A DNA stretch of 64,000 bases from an uncultured Propionibacteriaceae bacterium (GTDB lineage: Bacteria; Actinomycetota; Actinomycetes; Propionibacteriales; Propionibacteriaceae): NCBI GenBank assembly GCA_938046585.1, contig CALIWR010000005.1, forward strand, positions 310,001 through 374,000, in the 5' to 3' direction. The notes beneath the pieces were generated by a model that saw only the letters and a list, made by a program, of their open reading frames with translations, was not told the origin of the DNA and searched no databases. Position numbers and translations under genes: made by a program. Below, piece after piece: positions 51,503-60,390 of this stretch (within the stretch, counting starts at the first letter, position 1; each line of letters starts with the position of its first letter).

Positions 51503-52057
51503 GTGACTCCCATCATGAAGCCCGAGCAGCGGTCGCAGGACAGCCTGTTCGAGGGCGACTTCGCGCCGCTGCCCGATGATGTGGGCTTCCGGGGGCCGAT
51601 CGCCTGCCAGGTAGCCGGGATCACCTACCGCCAGCTCGACTACTGGGCCCGGACCGGTCTGGTGGTACCCGAGGTCCGTTCGGCCACCGGTTCCGGCAGC
51701 CAGCGGCTGTACAGCTTCCGTGACATGCTGGTGCTGAAGGTGATCAAGCGGCTGATCGACGCCGGCGTCTCGTTGCAGCAGGTCCGGACCGCGGTGGAGC
51801 ACCTGCGTGCCCGAGGAGTGGCGGACCTGACCGAGGTGACCCTGATGAGCGACGGGGTCTCGGTGTACGAATGCACTACCGACGACGAGGTGGTGGACCT
51901 GCTGCGGGGCGGGCAAGGGATGTTCGCAATCGCCTTGGGCGGGGTCTGGCGCTCCATCGAGGGCACACTGCACGACCTGCCGACCGAACGTTGTGACGCC
52001 ACGGGGTCATCCCATGACGAATTGGCCGCCCGCAGGGCCGCCCGGGTGGCCGGATAG
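51503..52057 (+). CDS. MerR family transcriptional regulator (Rv1830 type)
   Basis: A 184-residue regulator. The MerR helix-turn-helix is at residues 35-80 (CQVAGITYRQLDYWARTGLV, LYSFRDMLVLKVIKRLID), with a C-terminal dimerisation and effector part ending in a basic tail. Its place before gcvP matches Rv1830; the target genes are unknown here. GTG at 51503 or ATG at 51515 could start it. Confidence 0.87.
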   Translation: MTPIMKPEQRSQDSLFEGDFAPLPDDVGFRGPIACQVAGITYRQLDYWARTGLVVPEVRSATGSGSQRLYSFRDMLVLKVIKRLIDAGVSLQQVRTAVEHLRARGVADLTEVTLMSDGVSVYECTTDDEVVDLLRGGQGMFAIALGGVWRSIEGTLHDLPTERCDATGSSHDELAARRAARVAG

Positions 52058-52098
52058 AACCACCGTCTGCCGGGAAAGCCCGAGTGGTGTCGGCACGA

Positions 52099-52104
52099 TA
52101 GGTT
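52099..52104 (+). promoter_or_regulatory. -10 hexamer TAGGTT upstream of gcvP
   Basis: TAGGTT is 5 bases before the ATG at 52110; transcription should start at or near that ATG. Confidence 0.45.
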
Positions 52105-52109
52105 GGCAG

Positions 52110-55007
52110 ATGAATCGGCGACCGAGCGCGTCGTCGACATTCCCAACCCGCCAGCAGAGAGGGCTTCAGGTGACCAGCATCCAGGAGGCGACTTTCGCGA
52201 ACCGCCACATCGGACCGACCGCCGCCGACCAGGAGACGATGCTACGCGTGATCGGCAGCCCCTCGGTGGCCGACCTGGTGGCAACGGCGATCCCGCAGGG
52301 GATCCGGGCCTCGGCGCCGCTGCGGCTGCCAGCGGCTCGTACCGAGGAGCAGGTCCAGCAGCGGCTGCGGGATCTGGCCGCCCAGAATGTGGTGACCGTG
52401 CCGATGTACGGCCTGGGCTATTCCCAGACCGTGACCCCGCCGGTAATCCGGCGCCAGGTGCTCGAATCACCGGCCTGGTACACCGGCTACACCCCGTACC
52501 AGCCGGAGATCAGCCAGGGTCGGCTGGAGGCGCTGCTGACGTTCCAGACGCTGTGCAGTGACCTGACCGGTCTTCCCACGTCGGGCGCGTCGCTGCTGGA
52601 CGAGGGCACGGCGGTCGCCGAGGCGGTGGCCTTGGCGCACCGGGCCGGCAAAGGCCGGCGCTGCCTGGTGGACCCGGGGGTGCTGCCGCAGACCCTGGCG
52701 GTGCTGCAGACCCGGACCCAGGCCTTCGACGTGGACATCGAGGTCACTGACCTGACCGGACCGATGACTGACGCCTGCTGCGTGGTGATCCAGCAGCCGG
52801 CCGCCGACGGTAGCCTGCGGACCCCGCAGCAGTTGCGGGCGATCGCCGACGCTGCTCACCAGGCGGGAGCCCTGGTGATCGCGGCCTGCGACATCTTGTC
52901 GCTGACGGTGCTGGAGCCGCCGGCCGATTGGGGTGCTGATGTGGCCGTGGGCAGTACCCAGCGGTTCGGGGTGCCTTTGTTCTTCGGCGGCCCCCACGCT
53001 GCTTACCTGTCGGTACGCCAGGGTCTCGAGCGTCAGCTCCCGGGCCGGCTGGTGGGGGTTTCGGTGGATGCTGACGGCACTGTGGCCTATCGGCTGGCGC
53101 TGCAAACCCGTGAGCAGCACATCCGCCGGGAAAAGGCCACCTCGAATATCTGCACCTCCCAGGTGCTGTTGGCAGTGGCCGCAGCGATGTACGCGGTGTA
53201 CCACGGCCCGGCCGGGCTGCGTCAGATCGCGTACCAGGTGCATGCTCAGGCTCGCCGGGTAGCGGCCACGGCTCGGGCGGGCGGTTTCCGGGTCCGCCAC
53301 GATGACTTCTTCGACACCGTCGTGATCGAGGCCCCGGGCCGGGCCGAGGAGTTGGTGGCCGCGGCCCACCGGGAGGGCCTGCTGTTGCGGCTGGTGGACG
53401 CGGACACGCTGGCGGTGTCGTTGGGGGAGGGGATCACCGACGACCACCTGCAGACGCTGGCCACGGTGCTGGGCTCGGACCTGGCCGAGCCGGACCAGCA
53501 GACCCGGCTGGCGGGTCACCACCGCCGCGACGACTACCTCAGCCACCCGGTCTTCCACAGCTACCACAGTGAGACCGAATTGCTGCGCTACCTGCGGACC
53601 CTGGCTGATCGGGATTTCGCGCTGGACCGGGGGATGATCCCGCTCGGGTCGTGCACCATGAAGCTCAATCCGGCGGCCGCGATGGAGCCGATCTCGTACC
53701 CCGGCTTCGCCGGTCTGCACCCGTACGCGCCAGCCAGTGACACCGCCGGCTACGCGGAACTGGCGTCCGAGCTGGAGTCCTGGCTGGCCGAGGTAACCGG
53801 CTATGACCGGGTCAGTCTGCAGCCCAACGCCGGCAGCCAAGGCGAATTCGCCGGGCTGCTGGCGATCCGCCGCTACCACCAGGCGCAGGGCCAGCCGGAG
53901 CGCACGATCTGTCTGATTCCCTCGTCGGCGCACGGGACTAACGCGGCCTCGGCGGCGCTGGCCGGGCTGCGGGTCGTGGTGGTGAAGGCCGCCGCGGACG
54001 GCTCGGTCGACCTGGATGATTTGCGCGCCAAGATCGACAAACACGCCGACCAGCTGGCCGCGGTGATGGTCACCTATCCCTCCACGCATGGGGTCTTTGA
54101 GGACACGATGAGTGAGATCTGCGAGCAGGTCCACGCCGCCGGCGGGCAGGTGTACGTGGATGGCGCCAACCTGAACGCCTTGGTCGGCCTGGCCCGGCCG
54201 GGCAAGTTCGGCGCCGACGTGAGCCACCTCAATCTGCACAAAACGTTCGCGATCCCGCACGGCGGCGGCGGGCCCGGGGTGGGCCCGGTCGCGGTCCGTC
54301 AGCACCTGGCGGCCTATCTTCCGGGGGATCCCGCCACCGGTGAGCAGGGCGCGGTGTCCAGCGCCCGGCTGGGATCGGCCGGGGTCTTGCCGATCACCTA
54401 CGCCTACATCGCCTTGATGGGCCCAGATGGGCTCACCGCTGCCACCGAGTCTGCGCTGCTGGCTGCCAATTACATCGCGAAGCGACTGTCGGGCAGCTAC
54501 CCGATCCTGTACACCGGCAATGGTGGGCTGGTCGCCCACGAATGCATCGTGGATCTGCGTCCGCTCACCAAGCGCACCGGGATCACCGTTGATGATGTCG
54601 CCAAACGTCTGATCGACTACGGCTTCCACGCGCCGACCATGTCGTTCCCGGTGGCTGGCACGCTGATGGTGGAGCCGACCGAATCGGAGTCGTTAGCCGA
54701 GCTGGACCGGTTCTGTGAGGCCATGATCCAGATCGCGGCCGAGGCGGAGCAGGTAGCCGCGGGGCAATGGCCCGCTGATGACAACCCGCTGCGCAACGCC
54801 CCACACCCGTTGTCGCGGGTGACTGCCGACGAGTGGACCCACCCGTACAGCCGGGCTGTCGCGGCCTTCCCCGCAGGGCAGACCCGGGGCCCGGTCGCCG
54901 GCACCGGACGCGACAAATACTGGCCGGCCGTAGCCCGCATCGACGGCTCGTACGGCGACCGGAATCTGGTCTGCTCCTGCCCGCCTCCGGAGGCCTTCGC
55001 CGACTGA
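52110..55007 (+). CDS. gcvP: Glycine dehydrogenase (decarboxylating), P protein
   Basis: A single-chain P protein of up to 965 residues that decarboxylates glycine with PLP and passes aminomethyl to GcvH. It has FANRHIGPTAADQETML near the N-terminus, MIPLGSCTMKLNPAAAMEPISYP, and the PLP lysine in LNLHKTFAIPHGGGGPGVG. The start is ambiguous: ATG 52110 (after TAGGTT) adds 20 non-conserved residues, while GTG 52170 has GAGAGGGCTTCAG upstream and begins at the conserved part. Transcript from the first and translation from the second is equally possible. Confidence 0.95.
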   Translation: MNRRPSASSTFPTRQQRGLQVTSIQEATFANRHIGPTAADQETMLRVIGSPSVADLVATAIPQGIRASAPLRLPAARTEEQVQQRLRDLAAQNVVTVPMYGLGYSQTVTPPVIRRQVLESPAWYTGYTPYQPEISQGRLEALLTFQTLCSDLTGLPTSGASLLDEGTAVAEAVALAHRAGKGRRCLVDPGVLPQTLAVLQTRTQAFDVDIEVTDLTGPMTDACCVVIQQPAADGSLRTPQQLRAIADAAHQAGALVIAACDILSLTVLEPPADWGADVAVGSTQRFGVPLFFGGPHAAYLSVRQGLERQLPGRLVGVSVDADGTVAYRLALQTREQHIRREKATSNICTSQVLLAVAAAMYAVYHGPAGLRQIAYQVHAQARRVAATARAGGFRVRHDDFFDTVVIEAPGRAEELVAAAHREGLLLRLVDADTLAVSLGEGITDDHLQTLATVLGSDLAEPDQQTRLAGHHRRDDYLSHPVFHSYHSETELLRYLRTLADRDFALDRGMIPLGSCTMKLNPAAAMEPISYPGFAGLHPYAPASDTAGYAELASELESWLAEVTGYDRVSLQPNAGSQGEFAGLLAIRRYHQAQGQPERTICLIPSSAHGTNAASAALAGLRVVVVKAAADGSVDLDDLRAKIDKHADQLAAVMVTYPSTHGVFEDTMSEICEQVHAAGGQVYVDGANLNALVGLARPGKFGADVSHLNLHKTFAIPHGGGGPGVGPVAVRQHLAAYLPGDPATGEQGAVSSARLGSAGVLPITYAYIALMGPDGLTAATESALLAANYIAKRLSGSYPILYTGNGGLVAHECIVDLRPLTKRTGITVDDVAKRLIDYGFHAPTMSFPVAGTLMVEPTESESLAELDRFCEAMIQIAAEAEQVAAGQWPADDNPLRNAPHPLSRVTADEWTHPYSRAVAAFPAGQTRGPVAGTGRDKYWPAVARIDGSYGDRNLVCSCPPPEAFAD

Positions 55008-55082
55008 ACTCAAGGACGACTGTTGTTCCTGACCAGATCGGCAGTGACTCTCGGTTAGGCTCCCCCCGGAGGTGGGTGGAGC

Positions 55083-56162
55083 ATGCGCAAATGGTGGATG
55101 GCGCTGAAGCGCCGGCCGAGGGTGGCGCATCTGCTGCGGGCTGTGGAACGGTTCCAGACTCGGCTGGGCACTCAGTTCGCGGCAGCGATCACGTATTTCA
55201 GTGTGCTCGCTGTGGTTCCGATCTTGATGTTCGCGTTCTCGCTGCTGGGGTTGACGGTGGTGGTGATCGACCCGAGCCTGATCACCCAGGCCACCACCGT
55301 AATTCAGCACCAGGTCGGTAATGCGCAAAGCGCCGAGAAAGTGGTTCAGGTGATCACCGACACCCTGGCCAGTTGGCGGGAGGTCGGGACGGTCGCGATC
55401 ATCCCGGCGGCGTACGCCGGGGCCGGCTGGGTCGGCAACATCAAACGGGCCGTGAACGCCATGTGGCGCGACAGTTTCGACATCACCGAGGACCAGCCCA
55501 ATATCCTGATCGACACCGCAAAGAATCTGGTGATCCTGCTCGGCTTGCTCCTGCTGGGTGCGGCCACGATGGTGATCTCCTTGGCGGTCACTGCCGCCAA
55601 GGACTGGCTGCTGGGGCTGGTGGGTCTGACCGGGTCCGGCCTGGCGGCGTGGGTCACGACCGGGCTCGGGATGCTGATGTCACTCCTGGTGGGGTGGTTG
55701 TTGTTCTGCTACCTGTACACCGTGCTGCCGACTACCCGGCGCGGCCTGCGGGCGGTCTCGCACGGCGCCTTGTTCGGCTCGCTGGGCCTGATCCTGCTCC
55801 AGTACGGGGCGGGGTTGCTGATCCCAGTCTTCTCCCAGAACCGGGCCAGTGTGATCTTCGGCCCGGCCATCGTGGGGATCTTGTCACTGAACCTGTTCGC
55901 GATCCTGGTAATGCTGGGGGCCGCCTGGGCTGCCACCTCAGCCGAGGACGAGCAGCGTGAGATCCAGGCCGACCCGGGCGAGCCGGACGCCGTTTTGACC
56001 CCGATCGCGCAACGTCAGGAGCTGATGGTGCCGCACCGTACGGCCCGGCTTGGGGTCCGGGTCGGCCTCGGGGTCGGCTATCTGTTGGGCGGCGCGACCG
56101 GTCTCGGGATCGGGGCTGTGGTCGGGCGGGTTCTGGCGGGTCTGGCTCGGCGGCGGCGCTGA
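55083..56162 (+). CDS. YihY/BrkB family inner membrane protein
   Basis: A 359-residue protein with six predicted membrane helices of the YihY/virulence factor BrkB family; segments include FAAAITYFSVLAVVPILMF, NIKRAVNAMWRDSFD and FGSLGLILLQYGAGLLI. The glycine-rich end (GYLLGGATGLGIGAVVG) may be a further helix. The function in bacteria is unresolved. GGAGGTGGGTGGAGC precedes the ATG, and TAGGCT at 55054 may be the -10. Confidence 0.88.
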   Translation: MRKWWMALKRRPRVAHLLRAVERFQTRLGTQFAAAITYFSVLAVVPILMFAFSLLGLTVVVIDPSLITQATTVIQHQVGNAQSAEKVVQVITDTLASWREVGTVAIIPAAYAGAGWVGNIKRAVNAMWRDSFDITEDQPNILIDTAKNLVILLGLLLLGAATMVISLAVTAAKDWLLGLVGLTGSGLAAWVTTGLGMLMSLLVGWLLFCYLYTVLPTTRRGLRAVSHGALFGSLGLILLQYGAGLLIPVFSQNRASVIFGPAIVGILSLNLFAILVMLGAAWAATSAEDEQREIQADPGEPDAVLTPIAQRQELMVPHRTARLGVRVGLGVGYLLGGATGLGIGAVVGRVLAGLARRRR

Positions 56163-56192
56163 CCGCCGGCGGGCCCGAAGACCCGCCGGCGG
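56163..56192. terminator. Hairpin terminator between yihY and pfp
   Basis: A perfect 11-base-pair stem, CCGCCGGCGGG (56163-56173) with CCCGCCGGCGG (56182-56192), and an 8-base loop directly after the yihY stop and 9 bases beyond the pfp stop; no T-run. Confidence 0.75.
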
Positions 56193-56201
56193 CCGCGCTG
56201 G

Positions 56202-57428
56202 TCAGTGGTCGGCGGGTGGGGCTGGCACTGGGGCCGGCTGTCCGATCTCGGCCAGCAGCTCGGTGTACCAGTCGGTGGTGATGTCGAAGGCTTTGCCGCC
56301 CTTGATCCGGTCGAAGGCGATCGCCGTAAGCCGGTCGCCGTTCTCTTCGTCCTGCCCGATGACGCCGGACTCGCCGCGCAGGGCACAGTCGACGGCCAGG
56401 TCGGTCATGGACCGGATCAGGTCCAGGTCGAATTGGTTGGCCGCCGCCGAGCGGGAGTAGTAGCCAGACTTCTGGACCAGGATCTTCTCCGCGCCCAGCA
56501 TCTCGGCGAACTGCTGGGCGAACCAGTTGCCGGGATTGATGGTGTCGAGTTTGATGTGGCCGAAGGCGTCGCGGGCCACTTCCTGCCCGGCGGCCTCCAG
56601 TTCGGCCACGATCGACGTCACCCCGGCACCCTCGGACAAGAAGATGGTCACGTTGCCGCTCTGGTCCATGATCGACCGCAGCCGGGCCGCTTCGGCAGCC
56701 AGGTCGATCGCGGCCTCGGGCACGAAGACGGCGTGCACGTCCCAGGTCCGCTGGTCGAGGCCGAACTGCGGCAGCCACTGCTGTTCGCTGACCCACTGGT
56801 GGTGCTTGCGGGCGGTGGCGGCGGTCAGCCAGCCACAGTTGCGGCCCATGACTTCGTGCACGATCAGCATCCGGGCGCTGGCGTTGTGTTCGGCGACCAC
56901 GTTCCGGGCGAATCGGGCGCCCATCTCGGCGGCGGTGTCGGCGCCCAGGGACTGGCGGATCGGGACCACGTCGTTGTCGATGGTCTTCGGCAGCCCGACA
57001 ACGGTCAGCCCGTAGTCGTGTTGGGCGAGGTAGGCGGCCAGGTCAGCGGCGGTGGTGTTGGTGTCGTCGCCGCCGATCGTGTGCAGCACATCCACCCCGT
57101 CGGCGACCAGGCGGTCGGCGGCGGCTTTGAGCGGGTCCTCACCTTCGGCCACCAGGCCTCGTTTCACCAGGTCCTTGACGTTGGTGAGTTTCACCCGGGA
57201 ATTGCCCAGCGGGGAGCCGCCGAAGCGGTGCAGCAGGCCGGCTTTCGCCCGTACCGTGTCGTCGACGGTCCACCGCAGGCCTGAGAGCAGCCCCTGGTAG
57301 CCGTAGCGGTAGCCGATGATCTCGATCTGAGGCGCGACCTGGGTGTAGCGTTCGATCAGGCCGCCCACGGCGGACGACAGGCAGGGGGCGAAACCTCCCG
57401 CGGTGAGCAGAGCAACCTTCTTGACCAT
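56202..57428 (-). CDS. pfp: Pyrophosphate--fructose 6-phosphate 1-phosphotransferase (PPi-PFK)
   Basis: A 408-residue phosphofructokinase. The phosphoryl-donor motif is GGDDTNTTA, where ATP enzymes have Gly-Gly-Asp-Gly, and the catalytic segment is PKTIDNDV with Lys as in PPi-dependent enzymes. It phosphorylates fructose 6-phosphate with PPi, reversibly, so it serves glycolysis and gluconeogenesis. Propionibacterium freudenreichii uses such an enzyme, which supports the proposed taxonomy. GAGGAGTCCCC precedes the ATG. Confidence 0.94.
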   Translation of the reverse strand: MVKKVALLTAGGFAPCLSSAVGGLIERYTQVAPQIEIIGYRYGYQGLLSGLRWTVDDTVRAKAGLLHRFGGSPLGNSRVKLTNVKDLVKRGLVAEGEDPLKAAADRLVADGVDVLHTIGGDDTNTTAADLAAYLAQHDYGLTVVGLPKTIDNDVVPIRQSLGADTAAEMGARFARNVVAEHNASARMLIVHEVMGRNCGWLTAATARKHHQWVSEQQWLPQFGLDQRTWDVHAVFVPEAAIDLAAEAARLRSIMDQSGNVTIFLSEGAGVTSIVAELEAAGQEVARDAFGHIKLDTINPGNWFAQQFAEMLGAEKILVQKSGYYSRSAAANQFDLDLIRSMTDLAVDCALRGESGVIGQDEENGDRLTAIAFDRIKGGKAFDITTDWYTELLAEIGQPAPVPAPPADH

Positions 57429-57550
57429 GGGGACTCCTCGGTGGTTCCGGTTTTGATGTCAGCCTAGTGTGTGGCTCTGGTGTTCGGCCGCGATGGTGCG
57501 CCAGAATGGTTGGATCACGTCAGGCAGGATCTCTCGGAGAGGATCACGTC

Positions 57551-57958
57551 ATGCAGGCAAAGCAGCGTCGAGCAGATCGGGGCCAGTCCGTCACTGTCTT
57601 CATGGCTATGGTGATGCCCGCGCTGCTGGCGACGACTGGGCTGGTGATCGATGGTGGCCGGCAGATAGCCACGACCCGGCATCTTCATATTGTCGCCTAT
57701 GAGGCGGCCCGGTACGGCGCTGACGCGGCCTCGCGGGGCAGGCTTGAAAAAGACAAGTCTATAAGCCATGTCCGGGCTACGAAGGCCGCTCAGAGACATC
57801 TGGAGTCTATCGGTGTGTCTGGCACGACCCGGGTTGTCGGAGACGAGGTCTACGTCGAGACTCGGGCCCAATTCCCGACGGTCTTCCTGGAAGCGATCGG
57901 TATCCACACCCTGACTGCGACCGGTTCGGCCTCTGCTCATATCGGGCCTGGGCGCTGA
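57551..57958 (+). CDS. Tad-like pilus assembly/secreted protein (TadE/TadG-like)
   Basis: A 135-residue protein. RADRGQSVTVFMAMVMPALLATTGLVIDGGRQ at residues 7-38 (split: basic RGQS start, hydrophobic helix, VIDGGR end) is the hallmark of the TadE/TadG-like N-terminal domain, followed by HIVAYEAARYGADAASRG and a short extracytoplasmic part. Such pseudopilins belong to Flp/Tad systems; no tadABC genes adjoin it. Its stop is 4 bases from the malY stop. Confidence 0.78.
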   Translation: MQAKQRRADRGQSVTVFMAMVMPALLATTGLVIDGGRQIATTRHLHIVAYEAARYGADAASRGRLEKDKSISHVRATKAAQRHLESIGVSGTTRVVGDEVYVETRAQFPTVFLEAIGIHTLTATGSASAHIGPGR

Positions 57959-57962
57959 TTGG

Positions 57963-59084
57963 TCAGCGTCCCAGCGCGGCTGCGACCCGCCGGACCCCCT
58001 CGCGGATCAGGTCCGGGGAGGTGGCAAGGTTGATCCGGACCCAGGCCGCGTGGTCGGCGGCGTAGTCGGCGCCCGGGTTGAAAGCCACCCGGCCTCGTTC
58101 CAGTAATGCGGCAGCGGGGTTCTGCCAGCCGGTGGCGGAGGCATCGACCCAGGCCAGGTAGGTGCCCGGGCTGGGCTGATAGTCCAGCCCTAACGGCGCC
58201 AGCAGCTCAGCTAGCAGGCGTTTGTGGTCGACGATCTCCCGGTTCACCTGGGCCAGCCAGTCCCGGTCCTGGTCGAGGGCCGCCGCCTGCAGCATCAGTC
58301 CCAGGTGCGACGAGCCGGCTTGAATCTCGTACGGGAAGGCCCGCATCTCATCTACTGCGGCAGTTCCAGCCACGAGCAGGCCAGCTTTCAGGGCGGCCAG
58401 GTTGAACGATTTCGACGCCGAGACCACCGCGTAGGCCTGTTCGCTGCCGGGCACGGACAGGTACGGGGTGAAAGGCACCCCTGCTGCCACCAGTGGCGCG
58501 TGGATCTCGTCGCTGATGACCCGGACTGCGTGTTCGGCGGCCAGGGCTGCCACGGCGGCCAGCTCGGCCCGGGTCGGGACCGTGCCGTGCGGGTTGTGCG
58601 GGTTGCACAGCAGGAACGCCTCGACCTGGTCACGGGCGAAGGCGGCGCCCAGCAGTTGCAGGTCGAGTCGGCCGTCGGCGGTGGTGGGGACTTCCACTGC
58701 CTGCCGGCCTCGGGTGGTGGCGCAGAGCCGGAACGGCGGGTAGATGGGGGTGTTGATGACCACTTCGGCCCCCGGGCTGGTGAGCTGGTCGACCAGGTCG
58801 GACATCCCCGCTACCACGTCCGAGCAGGGCATCGTCTGGGCCTGGTCGAGGTCAAGCCCCCACCAGTCGTGGGCGAACCGGACGAAAGCCTGGGGCAGGG
58901 CGTCGTAGCCGGGGTAGCCCAGGTCCCCGATCCGCACCGCGTGTTCCAGGGCCCGGCGGACCCCCGGTGACGGGAGGCAGTCCATCTCGGCTACCCACAT
59001 CGGCAAGACGTCGGCCGGGTAGCGGGTCCACTTCATGGAGGTCCGTTGCCGCAGCACCGCCAGCGGCACGTCGAAGATCGCCAT
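57963..59084 (-). CDS. MalY/PatB family PLP-dependent aminotransferase/cystathionine beta-lyase
   Basis: A 373-residue fold-type I PLP enzyme of the MalY/PatB group. The PLP lysine is in VSASKSFNLAALKAGLL; LPMWVAEMDCLPSP, LCNPHNPHGTVPT and ISDEIHAPL are typical. MalY/PatB proteins cleave C-S bonds (cystathionine, cysteine conjugates) or transaminate. TAGGGT lies 7 bases before the ATG at 59084. A hairpin-forming sequence (59125-59159) lies just upstream of where its -35 would be. Confidence 0.9.
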   Translation of the reverse strand: MAIFDVPLAVLRQRTSMKWTRYPADVLPMWVAEMDCLPSPGVRRALEHAVRIGDLGYPGYDALPQAFVRFAHDWWGLDLDQAQTMPCSDVVAGMSDLVDQLTSPGAEVVINTPIYPPFRLCATTRGRQAVEVPTTADGRLDLQLLGAAFARDQVEAFLLCNPHNPHGTVPTRAELAAVAALAAEHAVRVISDEIHAPLVAAGVPFTPYLSVPGSEQAYAVVSASKSFNLAALKAGLLVAGTAAVDEMRAFPYEIQAGSSHLGLMLQAAALDQDRDWLAQVNREIVDHKRLLAELLAPLGLDYQPSPGTYLAWVDASATGWQNPAAALLERGRVAFNPGADYAADHAAWVRINLATSPDLIREGVRRVAAALGR

Positions 59085-59091
59085 AACCTGC

Positions 59092-59097
59092 ACCCTA
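59092..59097 (-). promoter_or_regulatory. -10 hexamer TAGGGT of a leaderless promoter for malY
   Basis: On the minus strand TAGGGT is 7 bases before the ATG at 59084. Confidence 0.5.
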
Positions 59098-59124
59098 GAT
59101 GATCGGTTCCTGGGGTACGGGCCG

Positions 59125-59159
59125 CGATGATCGATCCCGTGACAACGGGAGGATCATCG
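59125..59159. repeat. Imperfect inverted repeat upstream of malY
   Basis: CGATGATC (59125-59132) pairs with GATCATCG (59152-59159), and CCCGT with ACGGG inside, separated by short internal loops. Its position suggests an operator for malY. Confidence 0.5.
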
Positions 59160-59266
59160 ATCAGAAAAGATCTCGCCGGACGGTTAGTCGCGTAGGCCAA
59201 AGAGCAGGGCGTAAACCTGGTCGGCCTAGGCCAGGTTGCTGGACCAGCTCACGAGGAACCTCCGAG

Positions 59267-59309
59267 ACGCCACTGGCGGCCCTCGTGTAGCGGGGGCCGC
59301 CAGTGGCGT
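59267..59309 (-). terminator. 15-bp perfect hairpin after the secreted-protein gene
   Basis: ACGCCACTGGCGGCC (59267-59281) and GGCCGCCAGTGGCGT (59295-59309) are exact inverse complements with a 13-base loop, 12 bases beyond the stop at 59322. No T-run. Confidence 0.75.
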
Positions 59310-59321
59310 GTGGTGGGGGGG

Positions 59322-60371
59322 TTATCGGTTGGGGCAGGTCTGCGGTTGTTCGGGAGGGGCGTCAGGGTCGACCAGGACGGATTGGAGTTCGATGATGGGG
59401 AGGCGTTTGGTCTGGGTTCTCGTCATCGGGATCTTACCGGTGGCGTCGAGTGCGCTCCAGGTGATGGTCCAGTGGGCGGTGGCGGTCATGGTGTATTCGC
59501 GGCACCAGTCTTGAGGGTAGGAAGGGTTTTTGGTTTTGGGGAGTTTCCGGTAAGTATAGCCGCAGTCGGGGGAGTCCCAGGGGCCGAAGTGGTCGTCGGG
59601 GAGAGGCTGGTATTTCGTTGTGTGGGTGCAGGTGACCTGTTTGCCGTCACCCATGTCGAAGACGATGTTGTCACGGACAGCGGTGATCTCGATGGTGATG
59701 CCTTGCTGAGTGACGGTGGTGTGGAGTTTGTTAGGGCTTTCGGTCCAGATCCAGAGGCCGACTCCGAGGACGTAGGCTTTCCATTCGTTCCATTGGGGGT
59801 CGGGTTGGACGATGGGGTTCACTTCGGGCAGAGTGAGGGAAGCGACGGCTTGGCGGGCGATGGTGACGACGGGGGGTGGTGGCGGTGCTGGCGGTTCGCC
59901 GGGTTCGGGTGTGGGGGTTGGTGTTGGTTGGGTGTCGTCGAAGACTCGTCGGCAGCCGGAAGGCAGCCTGGTGCCGCGTTCGCTGCCGGGGACGATAGCG
60001 ATGTCGGTGTTGCAGACGATGGTGGCGTTCTGGTCGATCCGGGGTCGTGGAGTCTCGCTGGGGCCGCCGCCGGATCCGTTCGACACTTTGGTGGTCTTGG
60101 TGCTGGTTGGCTGAGGCGCCGGGGCCGCCGCCTTCTGAGTTTTTCTTTTAGCTGTCAGCGTCACTTTCCCATCACTAGTATCACCACTGACATAATCGTC
60201 GTGAGGAGTCTCTTGGTCTTTGTCGTCTTTGGGGGTGGCTGCTGGGGCTGGGATCGGGGCGCTGGCCGGGATCGGGGTTTCGGCGTGAGCTGGCCCAGGC
60301 AGCGCCGAGAGGAGCATGGCGCCGGCTGCCATCACGGGCAGCACGATCTTGGTAGGGATAGCGGTGAACAT
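59322..60371 (-). CDS. Secreted protein of unknown function (Pro-rich linker, six-cysteine C-terminal domain)
   Basis: A 349-residue protein with a clear signal peptide (IVLPVMAAGAMLLSALPGPAHA, cleavage after AHA at about residue 30). A charged and Pro-rich region holds QPTPTPTPEPGEPPAPPPPP near residue 150. The C-terminal domain (VGLWIWTESPNKLHTTV, TATAHWTITWSALDATGK, ELQSVL) with six mature cysteines resembles secreted actinobacterial proteins often labelled ATP/GTP-binding without nucleotide motifs; none are seen here either. AGGAGAACTCCC precedes the ATG. It ends the lipoprotein gene series on this strand. Confidence 0.72.
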   Translation of the reverse strand: MFTAIPTKIVLPVMAAGAMLLSALPGPAHAETPIPASAPIPAPAATPKDDKDQETPHDDYVSGDTSDGKVTLTAKRKTQKAAAPAPQPTSTKTTKVSNGSGGGPSETPRPRIDQNATIVCNTDIAIVPGSERGTRLPSGCRRVFDDTQPTPTPTPEPGEPPAPPPPPVVTIARQAVASLTLPEVNPIVQPDPQWNEWKAYVLGVGLWIWTESPNKLHTTVTQQGITIEITAVRDNIVFDMGDGKQVTCTHTTKYQPLPDDHFGPWDSPDCGYTYRKLPKTKNPSYPQDWCREYTMTATAHWTITWSALDATGKIPMTRTQTKRLPIIELQSVLVDPDAPPEQPQTCPNR

Positions 60372-60390
60372 GGGAGTTCTCCTGACATGG

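Noticed and set aside
52467..54629. 720-codon minus-strand frame opposite gcvP
   Set aside because: Shadow of gcvP: low-complexity His/Gln/Arg-rich translation with no domain, while the plus strand carries all P-protein motifs.
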